Source of the DNA: Bacillus swezeyi
GTDB taxonomy: Bacteria > Bacillota > Bacilli > Bacillales > Bacillaceae
Direction of reading: 5' to 3'
DNA length: 64,000 nt
Assembly (NCBI RefSeq): GCF_001969815.1
Contig: NZ_MRBK01000004.1
Span: 1 to 64,000, forward strand
Numbering within the stretch: the first letter of the stretch is position 1; every line of letters begins with the position of its first letter. Made by a program: the position numbers and the translations under genes. Below, in pieces: positions 1 to 9,025 of the stretch. Below the pieces are notes generated by a model, which worked only from the letters and a program-made list of their open reading frames with translations, had not been told where the DNA came from and ran no database searches.

Positions 1-1618
1 GAATGAGTTCGATTCCTTCACTCATTTGTGCTCTGAAATAAAATTCATATTTATATTCACTTTTTATATCAATCAAATTATTTTTCGGAGGAATACTAAA
101 TTTATTATTATTTTCTTTATAAGATAGATATTGTTTTTGATTAGTTTGTTTAGTGATCTCTCCAATTAATTCATCTTCTTTTTTTGTTAGAAGTAAACTT
201 TTTTTACTGTAAAACCAATCTTTCGGATCAAGAGCTACTTTGAGGCGTTTTGTATATTCCACTTCTCTCTCATTTATACCGAGAGAGATATTGGTTAAGT
301 AACCCTTGCCTTGGACTCGGAAAAACAACCTGATTTTTTTTGTATTATCATTAAATTGTACCTTGGTTGCTTGGTTTGCCTTTATCTGGTGGATTTCAAT
401 CCTATCATAATCATCATAGCCCTCCACAAAAAGGTCCAACCTTAAATCGCCTTTGATAGAAGCGCCCAAAAAGAATTCATAAGTATGCTTCTGTTTGACA
501 TCTAAATCGCCGTCACTATCAGTAAATGCTATTTTTTCAATATAAAATTGTTTATACTGTTCTCCAATCAAAAAAGATGAAATTACATCTTTCCCCTGAT
601 TATACGTAACCATATTATCTAATTTGCTTCTAAACATATTCATATTGATTTTGACATTATAATCAAAAATTTCACTCATGGGGTTTTGTTCAAACAAATA
701 GGGATTCCAGAATTCTTTACCGTCAATTGAGATTTTTTCAAAACTCACACTGCCAGAGCCAGCGACTCTAATCGCAAGCCGTGCACATATAGACCCTTTT
801 GGGACATTTATTTTTTTATTTTGGTTTAAAGCGACTTGCTCCACACATATTTTCTTTTGATGGCTATAAAAAATAATAGATAGATTAACGTCTAATGTTC
901 TATCTTTTTCTCCCTTAAATGAAACAAAAAATGCTTCCCCTTCCAACTCTAGAGGGAAGTTTGGTTTAACATCAAAATTTTCATTTAACTCTTTATATGA
1001 AAGATAGATATGTTGATCATTCTTTAATTGGAATTTGAGTTCTTTATTTAGTTTGTTATAATTGATATTTGGAAGAGCAGGTATACACCATAGTGTATTA
1101 TCAATATATTTAAGTTTTGTTTTTTTTATATTGTTCCAAAGCACAGTGTTATTAACCGCTAATTTTTTTATATCTAAAAAACCTTTTCCTTTAAGACGAA
1201 TGGCAAATCTAACAAATTTTTCTTCATTATCAACTGTTATGCTTTTCGATTCATTTAGTAATAAAGACTCTGTTCTAACTTTTTCTTTTTGATTATTGTA
1301 GAATAATACAAAGAAAGTAGCCTCGATTCCTTCACTTTTTATTCCCTCAAAAGAAATATAATATGTGTCATTATCCAATTTAAAAGGATTTTTATTTGGA
1401 CCAAATGTGAAATCTCTATTTTTTTCATCGAAAGAAAGATAGGTTACTCCCGAATCATCTTTTTTTATCTTATAATTTTCATCAACCGTTATATTTTGGT
1501 TATTCGGTAAATACCAACTACCTATACTCTCTTCCGCTGACGAAGTAGCAACGAAACTCTCAATTAATGCTCTCTGTTTATACAAGGAATTGAGTTTCTC
1601 CTCGATTTTATTACTCAT
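1..1618 (-). CDS. Partial repeat-module protein of a surface-glycan cluster
   Basis: An open frame of 539 codons runs from an ATG at 1618, behind a strong GGGGGGAG ribosome site, off the left edge; the C-terminus is missing. No family is recognised. The translation holds at least four related beta-rich modules of about 120-140 residues. Each has an aromatic strand of the type YYISFEG, FFVSFKG, YEFFLGA or YEFYFRA, and about 60 residues later an RFAIRLKGKG, RLAIRVAGSG or RLFFRVQGKG strand. No signal peptide or membrane segment is seen in the N-terminal part. It lies downstream of two glycosyltransferases and a coiled-coil gene in the same direction, so a role in surface glycan assembly is inferred. 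The missing C-terminus could carry an enzyme domain. Base composition is much more AT-rich than the rest of the window, suggesting horizontal origin. Confidence 0.7.
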   Translation of the reverse strand, partial: MSNKIEEKLNSLYKQRALIESFVATSSAEESIGSWYLPNNQNITVDENYKIKKDDSGVTYLSFDEKNRDFTFGPNKNPFKLDNDTYYISFEGIKSEGIEATFFVLFYNNQKEKVRTESLLLNESKSITVDNEEKFVRFAIRLKGKGFLDIKKLAVNNTVLWNNIKKTKLKYIDNTLWCIPALPNINYNKLNKELKFQLKNDQHIYLSYKELNENFDVKPNFPLELEGEAFFVSFKGEKDRTLDVNLSIIFYSHQKKICVEQVALNQNKKINVPKGSICARLAIRVAGSGSVSFEKISIDGKEFWNPYLFEQNPMSEIFDYNVKINMNMFRSKLDNMVTYNQGKDVISSFLIGEQYKQFYIEKIAFTDSDGDLDVKQKHTYEFFLGASIKGDLRLDLFVEGYDDYDRIEIHQIKANQATKVQFNDNTKKIRLFFRVQGKGYLTNISLGINEREVEYTKRLKVALDPKDWFYSKKSLLLTKKEDELIGEITKQTNQKQYLSYKENNNKFSIPPKNNLIDIKSEYKYEFYFRAQMSEGIELI

Positions 1619-1639
1619 AATTTACTCCCCCCTAACATC

Positions 1640-1897
1640 TTACTTTTTTTTAGTTAACTTTCTTCTGAACGTCCAATACTTTATTGTCAACTTCCCAAGA
1701 AAGGAATTTCTCAAGGAGTGATATCTCTTTTCTAAGTTTGCATATTTCTCTTCCATTTTTTTCAGCTCAAGCAATTCCCTTTCTCTTAATTTAAACTGTT
1801 TATCCAATTCATTTAACACAAAATCCAATTTAGACTTGAGATCTTCTATTTCAAATTCATTTGAGGTTTCTGAAGTACCTTGGGATATTTTTTTCAT
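1640..1897 (-). CDS. Small coiled-coil protein
   Basis: An 85-residue, highly charged protein with no recognised family. Residues about 15-70 show continuous heptad-like spacing of Leu/Ile/Phe among Glu and Lys, typical of a coiled coil. The C-terminus is strongly basic and ends in a lysine run, with no membrane segment. Its ATG overlaps the stop codon of the upstream glycosyltransferase by four bases, so it is translationally coupled to it. The next gene, with repeated beta modules, starts 21 bases downstream. Such coiled coils often sit beside or inside glycan-polymerising enzymes as length-setting or docking segments; that role here is only inference. Confidence 0.6.
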   Translation of the reverse strand: MKKISQGTSETSNEFEIEDLKSKLDFVLNELDKQFKLRERELLELKKMEEKYANLEKRYHSLRNSFLGKLTIKYWTFRRKLTKKK

Positions 1898-3195
1898 GCC
1901 TTTCTCCCTCTCATTGTTTCATAAATCTCTATAAACCTCTCTTTTTCCTTCACCCAATTATATATTCCACTTGCTTTTTTGCTATTTTCACTCAATTCAC
2001 TTCTAAGGACTGAATTTGCAAGGAGATGATTGACCCCTTCAGCTATGGAGCCAGGATTATGAGAGTCTACTATAATTCCCGTTTTTTCGTTTTGAACAAC
2101 TCTCTTGATTTCCGGAAAATCACAAGCAACAACCGGCACACCGGCCATCATATACTCGAACAGCTTGTTCGAAGAAGCTGAGTAATGATTAAAACATACA
2201 TTGTTTAAAACCTGAAAACCTAAATATGCATTGCGCGTATATTTAGGGAGCTCTGCCAATGGGACCTTTGGCAAAAATTTAACCTTGTCCCCGATCCCCA
2301 TTTCATCAACCATTTTTTCCAATTCGGGTTTAATACGGCCGTCTCCAATCAATACAAGTGTTCCTTCATTAAATTTTGGAACTGCTTTAACGAGGTTTTC
2401 GAGTCCTCTTCCGGTTTGTATGCCCCCTTGATACAAAAGGATTTTTTCATTTTCCGGCAGGTTCAGCAGGCTGTGAAGATCGATTTTTTCGCTGAATTCT
2501 TCTGTTTGTTTAAATGGATAGTTGTGCACAACATGCGGATAAAAACCGTAAAGATCCTCATTATACTTTGCTCTTGTATGGTTTTCGACAATCATCCCGT
2601 CTATTTTATGAACTAAGAAAGCTTCCAGCTTCCCGTAAAAACTGCTATTATATCCCGTTCTGCTCGTTTGAACTTCATGGGAATCATAAATCAGCTGTTT
2701 TTTCTTCAGGCGTAATTTTGAACAAATGTAGCCTTGCGGAAGTGTATTTAAATCATTTGAATGATAAATGTCGTATGTCCTCTTTGCCCCTTTTAAAATC
2801 ATTCTTAAAATGATGCTTCCTCTGACAATAGCTGTTTTGAGTTTCGTTTTGAGAACAGCTAAAGCAAAAAAAGTGCAAATGATGACAGGAATTGGCATCA
2901 AATAAGCTGCCAACAGCCATAGAAGGACAGCCAGCAGCAATAACAATTTATGCCGCTTCAGACGCTTACTGATCATTTGAAAAAACAGCAGGCTTTCCGG
3001 ATATCTTTTTACACGATGCACCCTAAAATGTTGATTGTATTCTTCAAAAGTCTTAAGATTAGGGTCTTTTGGGTCGTGTATACAAATCAAATCAACATCG
3101 TAGTTTTCTTCGGACAGAGCTGTACATTCCCTCATAACCCTAGCGTCATTTGTGAAATGGTTCCAAACAAACATACAAACTTTCGTTCTCATCAT
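1894..3195 (-). CDS. GT4-family glycosyltransferase
   Basis: A retaining GT-B fold glycosyltransferase of about 433 residues. The N-terminal acceptor domain contains a hydrophobic stretch near residues 85-125 (two segments rich in Leu, Val and Ala) that may anchor it to the membrane. The C-terminal donor domain shows a YQGGIQTGRGLE motif, the IGDG turn, and the SNKLFEYMMAGVPVVACDFPE segment that carries the E-x7-E nucleotide-sugar signature. The ATG at 3195 follows AAAGG and lies just past the stop of the preceding glycosyltransferase, so the two are coupled. It presumably adds one sugar during surface polysaccharide or glycoprotein assembly; substrate unknown. Confidence 0.8.
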   Translation of the reverse strand: MMRTKVCMFVWNHFTNDARVMRECTALSEENYDVDLICIHDPKDPNLKTFEEYNQHFRVHRVKRYPESLLFFQMISKRLKRHKLLLLLAVLLWLLAAYLMPIPVIICTFFALAVLKTKLKTAIVRGSIILRMILKGAKRTYDIYHSNDLNTLPQGYICSKLRLKKKQLIYDSHEVQTSRTGYNSSFYGKLEAFLVHKIDGMIVENHTRAKYNEDLYGFYPHVVHNYPFKQTEEFSEKIDLHSLLNLPENEKILLYQGGIQTGRGLENLVKAVPKFNEGTLVLIGDGRIKPELEKMVDEMGIGDKVKFLPKVPLAELPKYTRNAYLGFQVLNNVCFNHYSASSNKLFEYMMAGVPVVACDFPEIKRVVQNEKTGIIVDSHNPGSIAEGVNHLLANSVLRSELSENSKKASGIYNWVKEKERFIEIYETMRGRKA

Positions 3196-3197
3196 AA

Positions 3198-4403
3198 TCA
3201 ACCTTTAGCAATTTGATCTAACAAATTTGTTAATTTGTTAATGTTATTTTCCCACAAGAAATTTTCTTCGATAAATTTCCCGCAATTTGACTGCATATCC
3301 CGTAATAGCTTAGGATCATGATATAGCTTTAAAATATGATTTACCATTTCATCAACTGATTGACTGCTTGTTACGAATCCGATTTTTTCATTTTCAATCA
3401 GTTTTTTAGGATATCCAGACAACGATGCGACAACTGGAAGTTTGCATGTTAAATAGTCAATGATCTTGCCCGGCAGCACCGTTTCAAAGACCCTGGAATT
3501 ATTGAGTGTTGCAATTCCCACATCACAAAGCGACATCCGGTTTAAACAATCCTGTCTTCCCATCGGCTTGATAAACTTTACGTTTTTTAGATGATGGCGG
3601 CGGACAAAATCTGTAAAAGTCTGTTTTTGCACCCCGTAGCCGATAACATTTAGTGAAATATGATGTTCACCAAGCTTTTTTGCCAGCTGCATGAGCATTG
3701 TGACATCTTGAGCCAGGCCAATATTGCCTGCGTACACTACATTAAATACGGAATCATCTTCGCGTTCTCTTAACACGATCTCTTTTCTTCTTGCTGCATT
3801 CGGGAGAAACATCAGCTTCTTTGTTAATCCCTCAGATTTATTTTTAAAATGGTCTATAAATCCTTCACTGTTGATAATGATGCGGTCCGCTTTTTTGTAT
3901 AAAGCAGATTCCATTTTTTCAAACAACCAAATAATAAAGGAACGATTAAATACACCGACACCTTTTAATGATTCAGGCCATAAATCTCTGATATCCAGCA
4001 GCAGTTTAGCTTTGTAACGGTATTTAGCGGCTAAACCGACAAAGGCTACAAAAATAGGCGGAGAAGTAACAAACACAACATCATATTTATTTTTATCCTT
4101 CTTAACGTAAAAAAACATTTTTAACATGATCTCAAGATAATAGAAAAGGCGGCTAAAGAAGTTGGAAGAATACTTTTTATTTCGAACTGACAATCGAGTA
4201 ATTCGTTTTCGGTCTAAATCGATATCTCGTTCATTCCAAAAACCGTCTTGAGAATAAATGTCCCTGGAAGGATACGTCGGCTCTGTGGTTAAAACTTCTA
4301 CATGGTAACCTTTTTGTTTAAGCATAAGGAAGATGGTTTTCATACGATTACCCGCACTGCCGATTTCAGGATAAAAATTTTGTGTGATGATTAAAATTTT
4401 CAA
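3198..4403 (-). CDS. GT4-family glycosyltransferase, WbuB/WcaI-like
   Basis: A cytoplasmic GT-B glycosyltransferase of 401 residues. It opens with KILIITQNFYPEIGSAGNR, the usual first strand and loop of the WbuB/WcaI branch. The DIRDLWPESL segment and the C-terminal PGKIIDYLTCKLPVVAS donor motif are also typical. A TTG start at 4403 is chosen because GGGGAG lies six bases upstream and the family begins at this strand; the GTG 21 bases further up has no ribosome site. First gene of the visible glycan operon, transcribed away from lytD. Donor and acceptor cannot be told from sequence. Confidence 0.8.
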   Translation of the reverse strand: MKILIITQNFYPEIGSAGNRMKTIFLMLKQKGYHVEVLTTEPTYPSRDIYSQDGFWNERDIDLDRKRITRLSVRNKKYSSNFFSRLFYYLEIMLKMFFYVKKDKNKYDVVFVTSPPIFVAFVGLAAKYRYKAKLLLDIRDLWPESLKGVGVFNRSFIIWLFEKMESALYKKADRIIINSEGFIDHFKNKSEGLTKKLMFLPNAARRKEIVLREREDDSVFNVVYAGNIGLAQDVTMLMQLAKKLGEHHISLNVIGYGVQKQTFTDFVRRHHLKNVKFIKPMGRQDCLNRMSLCDVGIATLNNSRVFETVLPGKIIDYLTCKLPVVASLSGYPKKLIENEKIGFVTSSQSVDEMVNHILKLYHDPKLLRDMQSNCGKFIEENFLWENNINKLTNLLDQIAKG

Positions 4404-4636
4404 ATAAACTCCCCGCACTTCCACAAAAAATTAAAATATGAATTCTGCGTTTGAATCAGATTGCCAGCATTACCGCAAAATAACAATTATGCAAGCAAAC
4501 CACCAAATGAAACAGATTCATATAATTCTGTAAGTCTATCTAAGATTATAATATTTACAAAACGACAATTGCAACAGGAGTTGGCGAATTTCGACACAAT
4601 TCTCTTTTCCTTTTTAGGAAATTACGCCTACGAAAA

Positions 4637-4668
4637 TAGGAAGCAGGTCCCTGCTCCCTGCTTCCTAC
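4637..4668 (-). terminator. Terminator of lytD
   Basis: A ten-base stem AGGAAGCAGG/CCTGCTTCCT with a loop of about nine bases overlaps the lytD stop codon. On the minus strand it is followed by TATTTTCG, a modest T-run. Confidence 0.6.
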
Positions 4669-7298
4669 CGATAAACCGGTATATCATAATAAAGCGTATA
4701 ATCATCAAGCAAAGCATAAAGGCTGTACATTCTCCCCACCTGCTTATAAGCCCAGCCGACATCTGTCGCATACTGATGGACGGCGTTCGGCGACCATCGC
4801 ATTTTATAGAGAGTGTCTTGTTTGTAGGTTTGATGATGAATGTATTTTTCGCCGATGAATTTGGCTCCGCCCATGATAGCGGCTTCCGGTGTGAACCAGC
4901 CTTGTTCATATGCGTATTTTGCGCCATAGTAGAGCGGATTGCTATCATAAGCTCCGACTCCGTACATATTGTAAACCGTTTTGCCGTTGAAGCTCGTTCC
5001 TTTTGCCAATAAAGAGGTGCCGTTTCCTGTTTCGAGGAGCGAGTGTGAAATCAGATACAGTTCGTTGATGCTGTACCTTCTGGCTGCATCGATAAACGCT
5101 TGGCCTTTCCCTGTCAGAATCCCTTTGTTATAAAGAATTTTCCCATTGATCTCTGCTGCATTCAAACCGGCTGTTTGGGAAAGCTTTAGAAATTGAAAAT
5201 AAGCTGAACTGCCCTGTGTGAAATTCTTCGGATTAACATATTTCTTCACTTCTTCCCTGCTGGCATTTCTCCAATTCATTCTCAGTTTGGCCCAGCCGTT
5301 TTCTTGGGAGATGATGCTGACTTTATCTCCTTTTTGCAGCTGGCCGATGAGATTGCCGCTTATCACACGGGGGCTTGATCTGACATTCAGCAAATCAGCG
5401 GTTACAGTTTGATTGACTGTATTGATATAGCTTAAAGAGACATATGCGGCTGCATCGGTTTGCGGGCTGACTTTCACCTGTTTATCAACCATCTGGTTCA
5501 GTGTGATCCCGTAGTCGGTCGTCATCATTTGCGGACCGTTTTTGATTTTGACGATATTCGCCGGCCATCCGTAGTTTGATTGAACCTGATTCGCCGCTGC
5601 CGCAGCCCGGTCTTTTCCTGTAAAGTGCTCGTGAATGGCGATCTTAAAGAGACTGATCGTCTTCGTTTGATAAGATGCGCTGACGGTGTTTTTCTTAAAG
5701 AAAGCGAGGCCTCTGTCAAGTGCTGATTTGCTTGTGATCGGACCTGATGTCATCCGATACTGCCTGTAGCCGTATTGACCGGTTTGCTGAATCGTGCCCG
5801 CTATATTTCTCTTCCTGAAAAAATCGAGCGCTTGATTTAATTTGGTTTTATTGACCGCAGCTTCCGTACTCAGTTTGTATCGGCTGTACAATTGGCCTGT
5901 TTTGACGGCGTCGGAATGAATGCCGTTGGCCTTGAAGAAGCTGAGCGCTTTCGTGATGTTTTCCTGTTCAAAAACGGCTTCTGATGTCAGCTGAAAATGG
6001 CTGTACACCTTTTTCCCCGTTGCTGCAGCTGTACCGGCGGCACCATTTTTCTTAAAGAAGTCCAGCCCTTTGCTGATTTTCTCCTGTACAGATGTTTCGC
6101 TTGAAACGATCCGATAGCGGCTGCTTATCACGCTGCCTGCCTTTTGGGCTGAAGCCTGCACTTTTTTGTTCTTAAAGAAATTGAGCGCGTCGTTTGCTTT
6201 CTTTTGTTCGGAAACCGGAACGGTGACAATCCGAAACGCCGTCTGCTTTTTTCCCGCTTTTGATGCAGTGTAGCGCCACGTTTTCTTTTTGAAAAAAGCG
6301 TTTACTTGACTTAGGCTTTTACCGTTCAGGTTTTTCATGGTAACAATCCAGAAACGGGTCCTTTTCACTTTTTCAATGCCCGGGGAGACGCCTGTATTTT
6401 TTTTAATCTGGCTGACGGCGTTTTTGGCGCTTTTTTCATCTTTAAAATAGCCCGATTTTACATTGTATAACTGTTCGGGCTTTCCGGCGGCTTCATATGA
6501 CGCTTTGATCTTCAGCTTGTTTTCAAACTGCTTCATTAGGTTTTTAGCGTTTGCTTCTCCCTGGATCGCGCCTGTCGTGATGTTATACTTTGGCTGCTGT
6601 TTTTTTAATAGCTCAATCGACCCTTTTAGCGCGGTTTGCTTTTCAAATTGCGCGAGCATCGTTTTTGCTTTGCTTTCTCCTGCAATTTCCCCGGATAACA
6701 GCTTTACTGTTGGTTGTCCGGTTCCATATGGGCGGTATGCCGCTTTTAATCCTGTCCCTTTTTCAAAACGGCTCAGCAGGCTTTTTGTTTTTCCTTCACC
6801 CTTGACCGCTTCAGTGACCACGTTTACGTACGGCTCTTGTTTTCCTGCCGGTGTATATGACGTTTTCAAACCTGTTTCTTTTGCAAGCTGGAGAGCCCAT
6901 TCTTTCGCTTTCGCTTCCCCTGCAAACGTCTGTGAGACAGCTTTTGCTAAAGGCTCGCGCTGTCCAAGAGGACTGTATGTTCCTTTAAGGCCGGTTTCCT
7001 TTTCAAACTGAAGATGAAGGCTTTTTGTCCTGCTTTCTCCCTCAATCCCGCCTGTTGTCAATTCATATGTCGTTCTGTTTTTTCCAGAAACTTGATGCTC
7101 TGCTTTCCATCCCGTATCTTTTTTCAGTTTCTCAACCGCTTTTACAGCTTCGCTTTCACTATGAAACTCTTTTCCTGTTTCAATCTTGTATACGGAGGTG
7201 TCCGTATATACTGCAAGAGCATGGTTCGCCGGGATTGCTGCATGTATGAAAAGTAAAACCGCAGCGAAAAAAACGGCTGTTCTGATTGACTTATTCAC
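4665..7298 (-). CDS. lytD: Endo-beta-N-acetylglucosaminidase autolysin LytD
   Basis: Secreted muramidase-type autolysin of 877 residues (B. subtilis LytD 880) that cuts GlcNAc linkages in peptidoglycan during motility and vegetative wall turnover. A signal peptide covers residues 1-29. Two sets of imperfect repeats follow: about six SPOR-like units of 45-50 residues with a GE-K-(L/M)--FEK-TGLK pattern (residues about 35-300), then about six units ending in an A(L)-FFK(K/R) helix (about 310-560). An SH3-like LNVRSSP segment lies near 640. The C-terminal glucosaminidase domain carries the catalytic Glu of SLLETGNG near residue 756 and the YNMYGVGA segment. The start is GTG with GAGGGGAG upstream. 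A sigma-D promoter precedes it. It sits next to pmi as in B. subtilis. Confidence 0.93.
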   Translation of the reverse strand: MNKSIRTAVFFAAVLLFIHAAIPANHALAVYTDTSVYKIETGKEFHSESEAVKAVEKLKKDTGWKAEHQVSGKNRTTYELTTGGIEGESRTKSLHLQFEKETGLKGTYSPLGQREPLAKAVSQTFAGEAKAKEWALQLAKETGLKTSYTPAGKQEPYVNVVTEAVKGEGKTKSLLSRFEKGTGLKAAYRPYGTGQPTVKLLSGEIAGESKAKTMLAQFEKQTALKGSIELLKKQQPKYNITTGAIQGEANAKNLMKQFENKLKIKASYEAAGKPEQLYNVKSGYFKDEKSAKNAVSQIKKNTGVSPGIEKVKRTRFWIVTMKNLNGKSLSQVNAFFKKKTWRYTASKAGKKQTAFRIVTVPVSEQKKANDALNFFKNKKVQASAQKAGSVISSRYRIVSSETSVQEKISKGLDFFKKNGAAGTAAATGKKVYSHFQLTSEAVFEQENITKALSFFKANGIHSDAVKTGQLYSRYKLSTEAAVNKTKLNQALDFFRKRNIAGTIQQTGQYGYRQYRMTSGPITSKSALDRGLAFFKKNTVSASYQTKTISLFKIAIHEHFTGKDRAAAAANQVQSNYGWPANIVKIKNGPQMMTTDYGITLNQMVDKQVKVSPQTDAAAYVSLSYINTVNQTVTADLLNVRSSPRVISGNLIGQLQKGDKVSIISQENGWAKLRMNWRNASREEVKKYVNPKNFTQGSSAYFQFLKLSQTAGLNAAEINGKILYNKGILTGKGQAFIDAARRYSINELYLISHSLLETGNGTSLLAKGTSFNGKTVYNMYGVGAYDSNPLYYGAKYAYEQGWFTPEAAIMGGAKFIGEKYIHHQTYKQDTLYKMRWSPNAVHQYATDVGWAYKQVGRMYSLYALLDDYTLYYDIPVYR

Positions 7299-7353
7299 AT
7301 TGTCTTCTCCCCTCGCCTAAAGCCTCCTAGTTTATCAAACTTGCTTTCTCTCT

Positions 7354-7380
7354 ATATCGGCAAGCCGACACCGTTTTTTC
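7354..7380 (-). promoter_or_regulatory. Sigma-D promoter of lytD
   Basis: On the minus strand GAAA, 15 bases, then GCCGATAT. The -10 octamer is an exact match to the sigma-D consensus and the -35 is three of four (TAAA). lytD is a known sigma-D gene in B. subtilis. It lies about 55 bases upstream of the lytD start. Confidence 0.85.
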
Positions 7381-7382
7381 AC

Positions 7383-7426
7383 AAAAAAAAGCTTAGCGGC
7401 CCTTTTTCAGGCCGCCTAAGCTTTTT
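7383..7426 (-). terminator. Bidirectional-looking terminator after pmi
   Basis: A long stem (AAAGCTTAGCGGCC and its near complement) around the loop CTTTTTCA, with A/T runs on both sides. It ends pmi transcription just before the lytD promoter. Confidence 0.8.
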
Positions 7427-7427
7427 C

Positions 7428-8378
7428 TTAAATATGTGAAACGATCATTTCGCATGTTCCTTCTATTGTAAAGTCGTTGGTTTCTGCCGGCAGGATAAAA
7501 TGTGTTCCTTTTTTGATCGAAAATGTTTCACCGCCCTGGGTGAGCTTAGCATCTCCTTCAATGACGCTGCATAGAAGGAAGGGGTAATCTTGAGTCAGCT
7601 CGGCAAGTCCGTCGACATCCCATTTGTATACTGAAAAATACTCTGCTTCTACAAATGTTTTAATGGTGATACCTTTTCGGGTTTCTATTGATTCATCCGT
7701 GTATCCGTCAACATGCGGGACTGTTGTGACATTGATCGCCTGTCCAAGATGAAGCTCGCGCTTTTCTCCATTTTGATCCGTCCGGTCATAATCGTATACC
7801 CGGTATGTCGTATCAGAGCTTTGCTGAGTTTCAAGAACAAGCGTGCCTTCGCAAAGGGCGTGGATTGTACCGCTCGGCACGTAATAAAAGTCGCCCGGTT
7901 TGATTTTGATTCGCCTTAATAAATTGTCCCAATCGCCGCTGTTCATCATTGTGACAAGCTCTGTCCGTGTCCTTGCGGTATGGCCGTAGATGATCTCTGC
8001 CCCTTCTTTGCAGTCGATGATATACCAGCACTCCGTCTTTCCCAATTCACCATTTTCATGTTCTCCGGCATAATAGTCATCAGGATGTACCTGAACCGAA
8101 AGATCTTTAGCCGCATCGAGAATTTTCGTCAAAAGCGGAAAACGGTCGCCCTCTATGCCGCCAAACAGTTCGCGATGCTTGTCCCAAAGCTCGGCGAGCG
8201 TTTTTCCTTTATACTGTCCTGAAGCCACGAGGTTCGGTCCGTGCGGATGGGCGGAAATCGCCCAGCATTCACCTGTCAAATCTGAAGGGATATGATAGCT
8301 GAATTGTTCTCTTAAAGCCGTTCCTCCCCATATCCTCTCTTTAAATTCAGGCTGCAAAAATATTGGCGATTGCGTCAT
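7428..8378 (-). CDS. pmi: Mannose-6-phosphate isomerase, class I
   Basis: Zinc-dependent cupin enzyme of 316 residues that interconverts mannose 6-phosphate and fructose 6-phosphate in the cytoplasm. The family signatures are clear: QPEFKERIWGGTAL at the N-terminus, the metal-binding QVHPDD near residue 96 and the GKTECWYI segment with its Glu. YVPSGTIHALCEG near 170 supplies the second His motif. Length equals Bacillus ManA/Pmi paralogues. Its place next to lytD matches B. subtilis pmi. No nearby mannose PTS, so it may also supply mannose phosphate for surface glycans. It stands alone between two terminators. Confidence 0.92.
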   Translation of the reverse strand: MTQSPIFLQPEFKERIWGGTALREQFSYHIPSDLTGECWAISAHPHGPNLVASGQYKGKTLAELWDKHRELFGGIEGDRFPLLTKILDAAKDLSVQVHPDDYYAGEHENGELGKTECWYIIDCKEGAEIIYGHTARTRTELVTMMNSGDWDNLLRRIKIKPGDFYYVPSGTIHALCEGTLVLETQQSSDTTYRVYDYDRTDQNGEKRELHLGQAINVTTVPHVDGYTDESIETRKGITIKTFVEAEYFSVYKWDVDGLAELTQDYPFLLCSVIEGDAKLTQGGETFSIKKGTHFILPAETNDFTIEGTCEMIVSHI

Positions 8379-8550
8379 GAAGCCCTCTCCCCCTTTGTTG
8401 TCTTCTAGCCGTTGGTCAATGTTCGACTATGTAAATAAAACGCTTTCTTTTATCGTTTGACATACGCTAAAAATGATAAACCTTTTCATATTCATTATGA
8501 CGTTATCTCAAAAGAAGTCAATGCCGATAAGGAAAAAGCTGGTTTCCGAA

Positions 8551-8581
8551 TAAAAAGCAGAAACCCGAAGGCTTCTGCTTA
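8551..8581 (-). terminator. Terminator of nrdDG
   Basis: Stem AAGCAGAA/TTCTGCTT with a ten-base loop overlaps the nrdG stop and is followed on the minus strand by TTTTTA. Confidence 0.7.
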
Positions 8582-9025
8582 TGTTAACTCGATGATCCTT
8601 TGATTGGAACTTCCTCTGTACAATAAAGTCAAATCTCTATTCATAATCTCGAACGGACCGTCTACTAATACATCACAATAGGCTAATAGAGCGCTGTGCT
8701 TTTCATTGCTTAAAATCTGTTCATACGTATATCCGCTGTACAGCCATATATCCTTTTCCGAGTGCTGCCTTATTTTCTCCGACAGCTCGATCAGCTCGCT
8801 AGCATGCAAGAGCGGTTCCCCTCCTGAATACGTCACATTTGTGAGAGGGTTTTTCATGATTTCTTCAAAGACTTCGTCAACGCTCATGTCAAATCCGTTA
8901 TTGATGTTCCAGCTCTGTTTATTATGACAGCCTTCACACATATGCGGACAGCCTGCCAAAAATACAACTGTTCTCAGGCCCTCTCCGTCTACGATGCTGT
9001 CATGAATTATATTCATCACTTTCAT
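8579..9025 (-). CDS. nrdG: Anaerobic ribonucleotide reductase activating protein
   Basis: Radical-SAM activase of 148 residues that places the glycyl radical on NrdD. The iron-sulfur motif is CPHMCEGC (CX3CX2C) near residues 26-33. SAM-binding elements follow: the TYSGGEPLLH segment and DIWLYSGYTYE. The ATG at 9025 overlaps the NrdD stop as ATGA, so I use this start rather than upstream codons in the same frame. NrdD and NrdG are co-transcribed and work as a two-protein system under anoxia. Class III RNR is missing from B. subtilis 168 but common in facultative anaerobic Bacillus such as B. licheniformis. Confidence 0.92.
   Translation of the reverse strand: MKVMNIIHDSIVDGEGLRTVVFLAGCPHMCEGCHNKQSWNINNGFDMSVDEVFEEIMKNPLTNVTYSGGEPLLHASELIELSEKIRQHSEKDIWLYSGYTYEQILSNEKHSALLAYCDVLVDGPFEIMNRDLTLLYRGSSNQRIIELT

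Noticed and set aside
3642-3650. GCCGATAA inside a glycosyltransferase gene
   Set aside because: Lies within coding sequence on the wrong strand with no downstream gene to serve.
8430-8455. Possible cre site upstream of pmi (around AAAACGCTTTC)
   Set aside because: Fails several fixed positions of the consensus.
8523-8530. GCCGATAA on the plus strand, a possible sigma-D -10
   Set aside because: No TAAA-like -35 at 14-16 bases upstream, and it would drive transcription antisense into nrdG.
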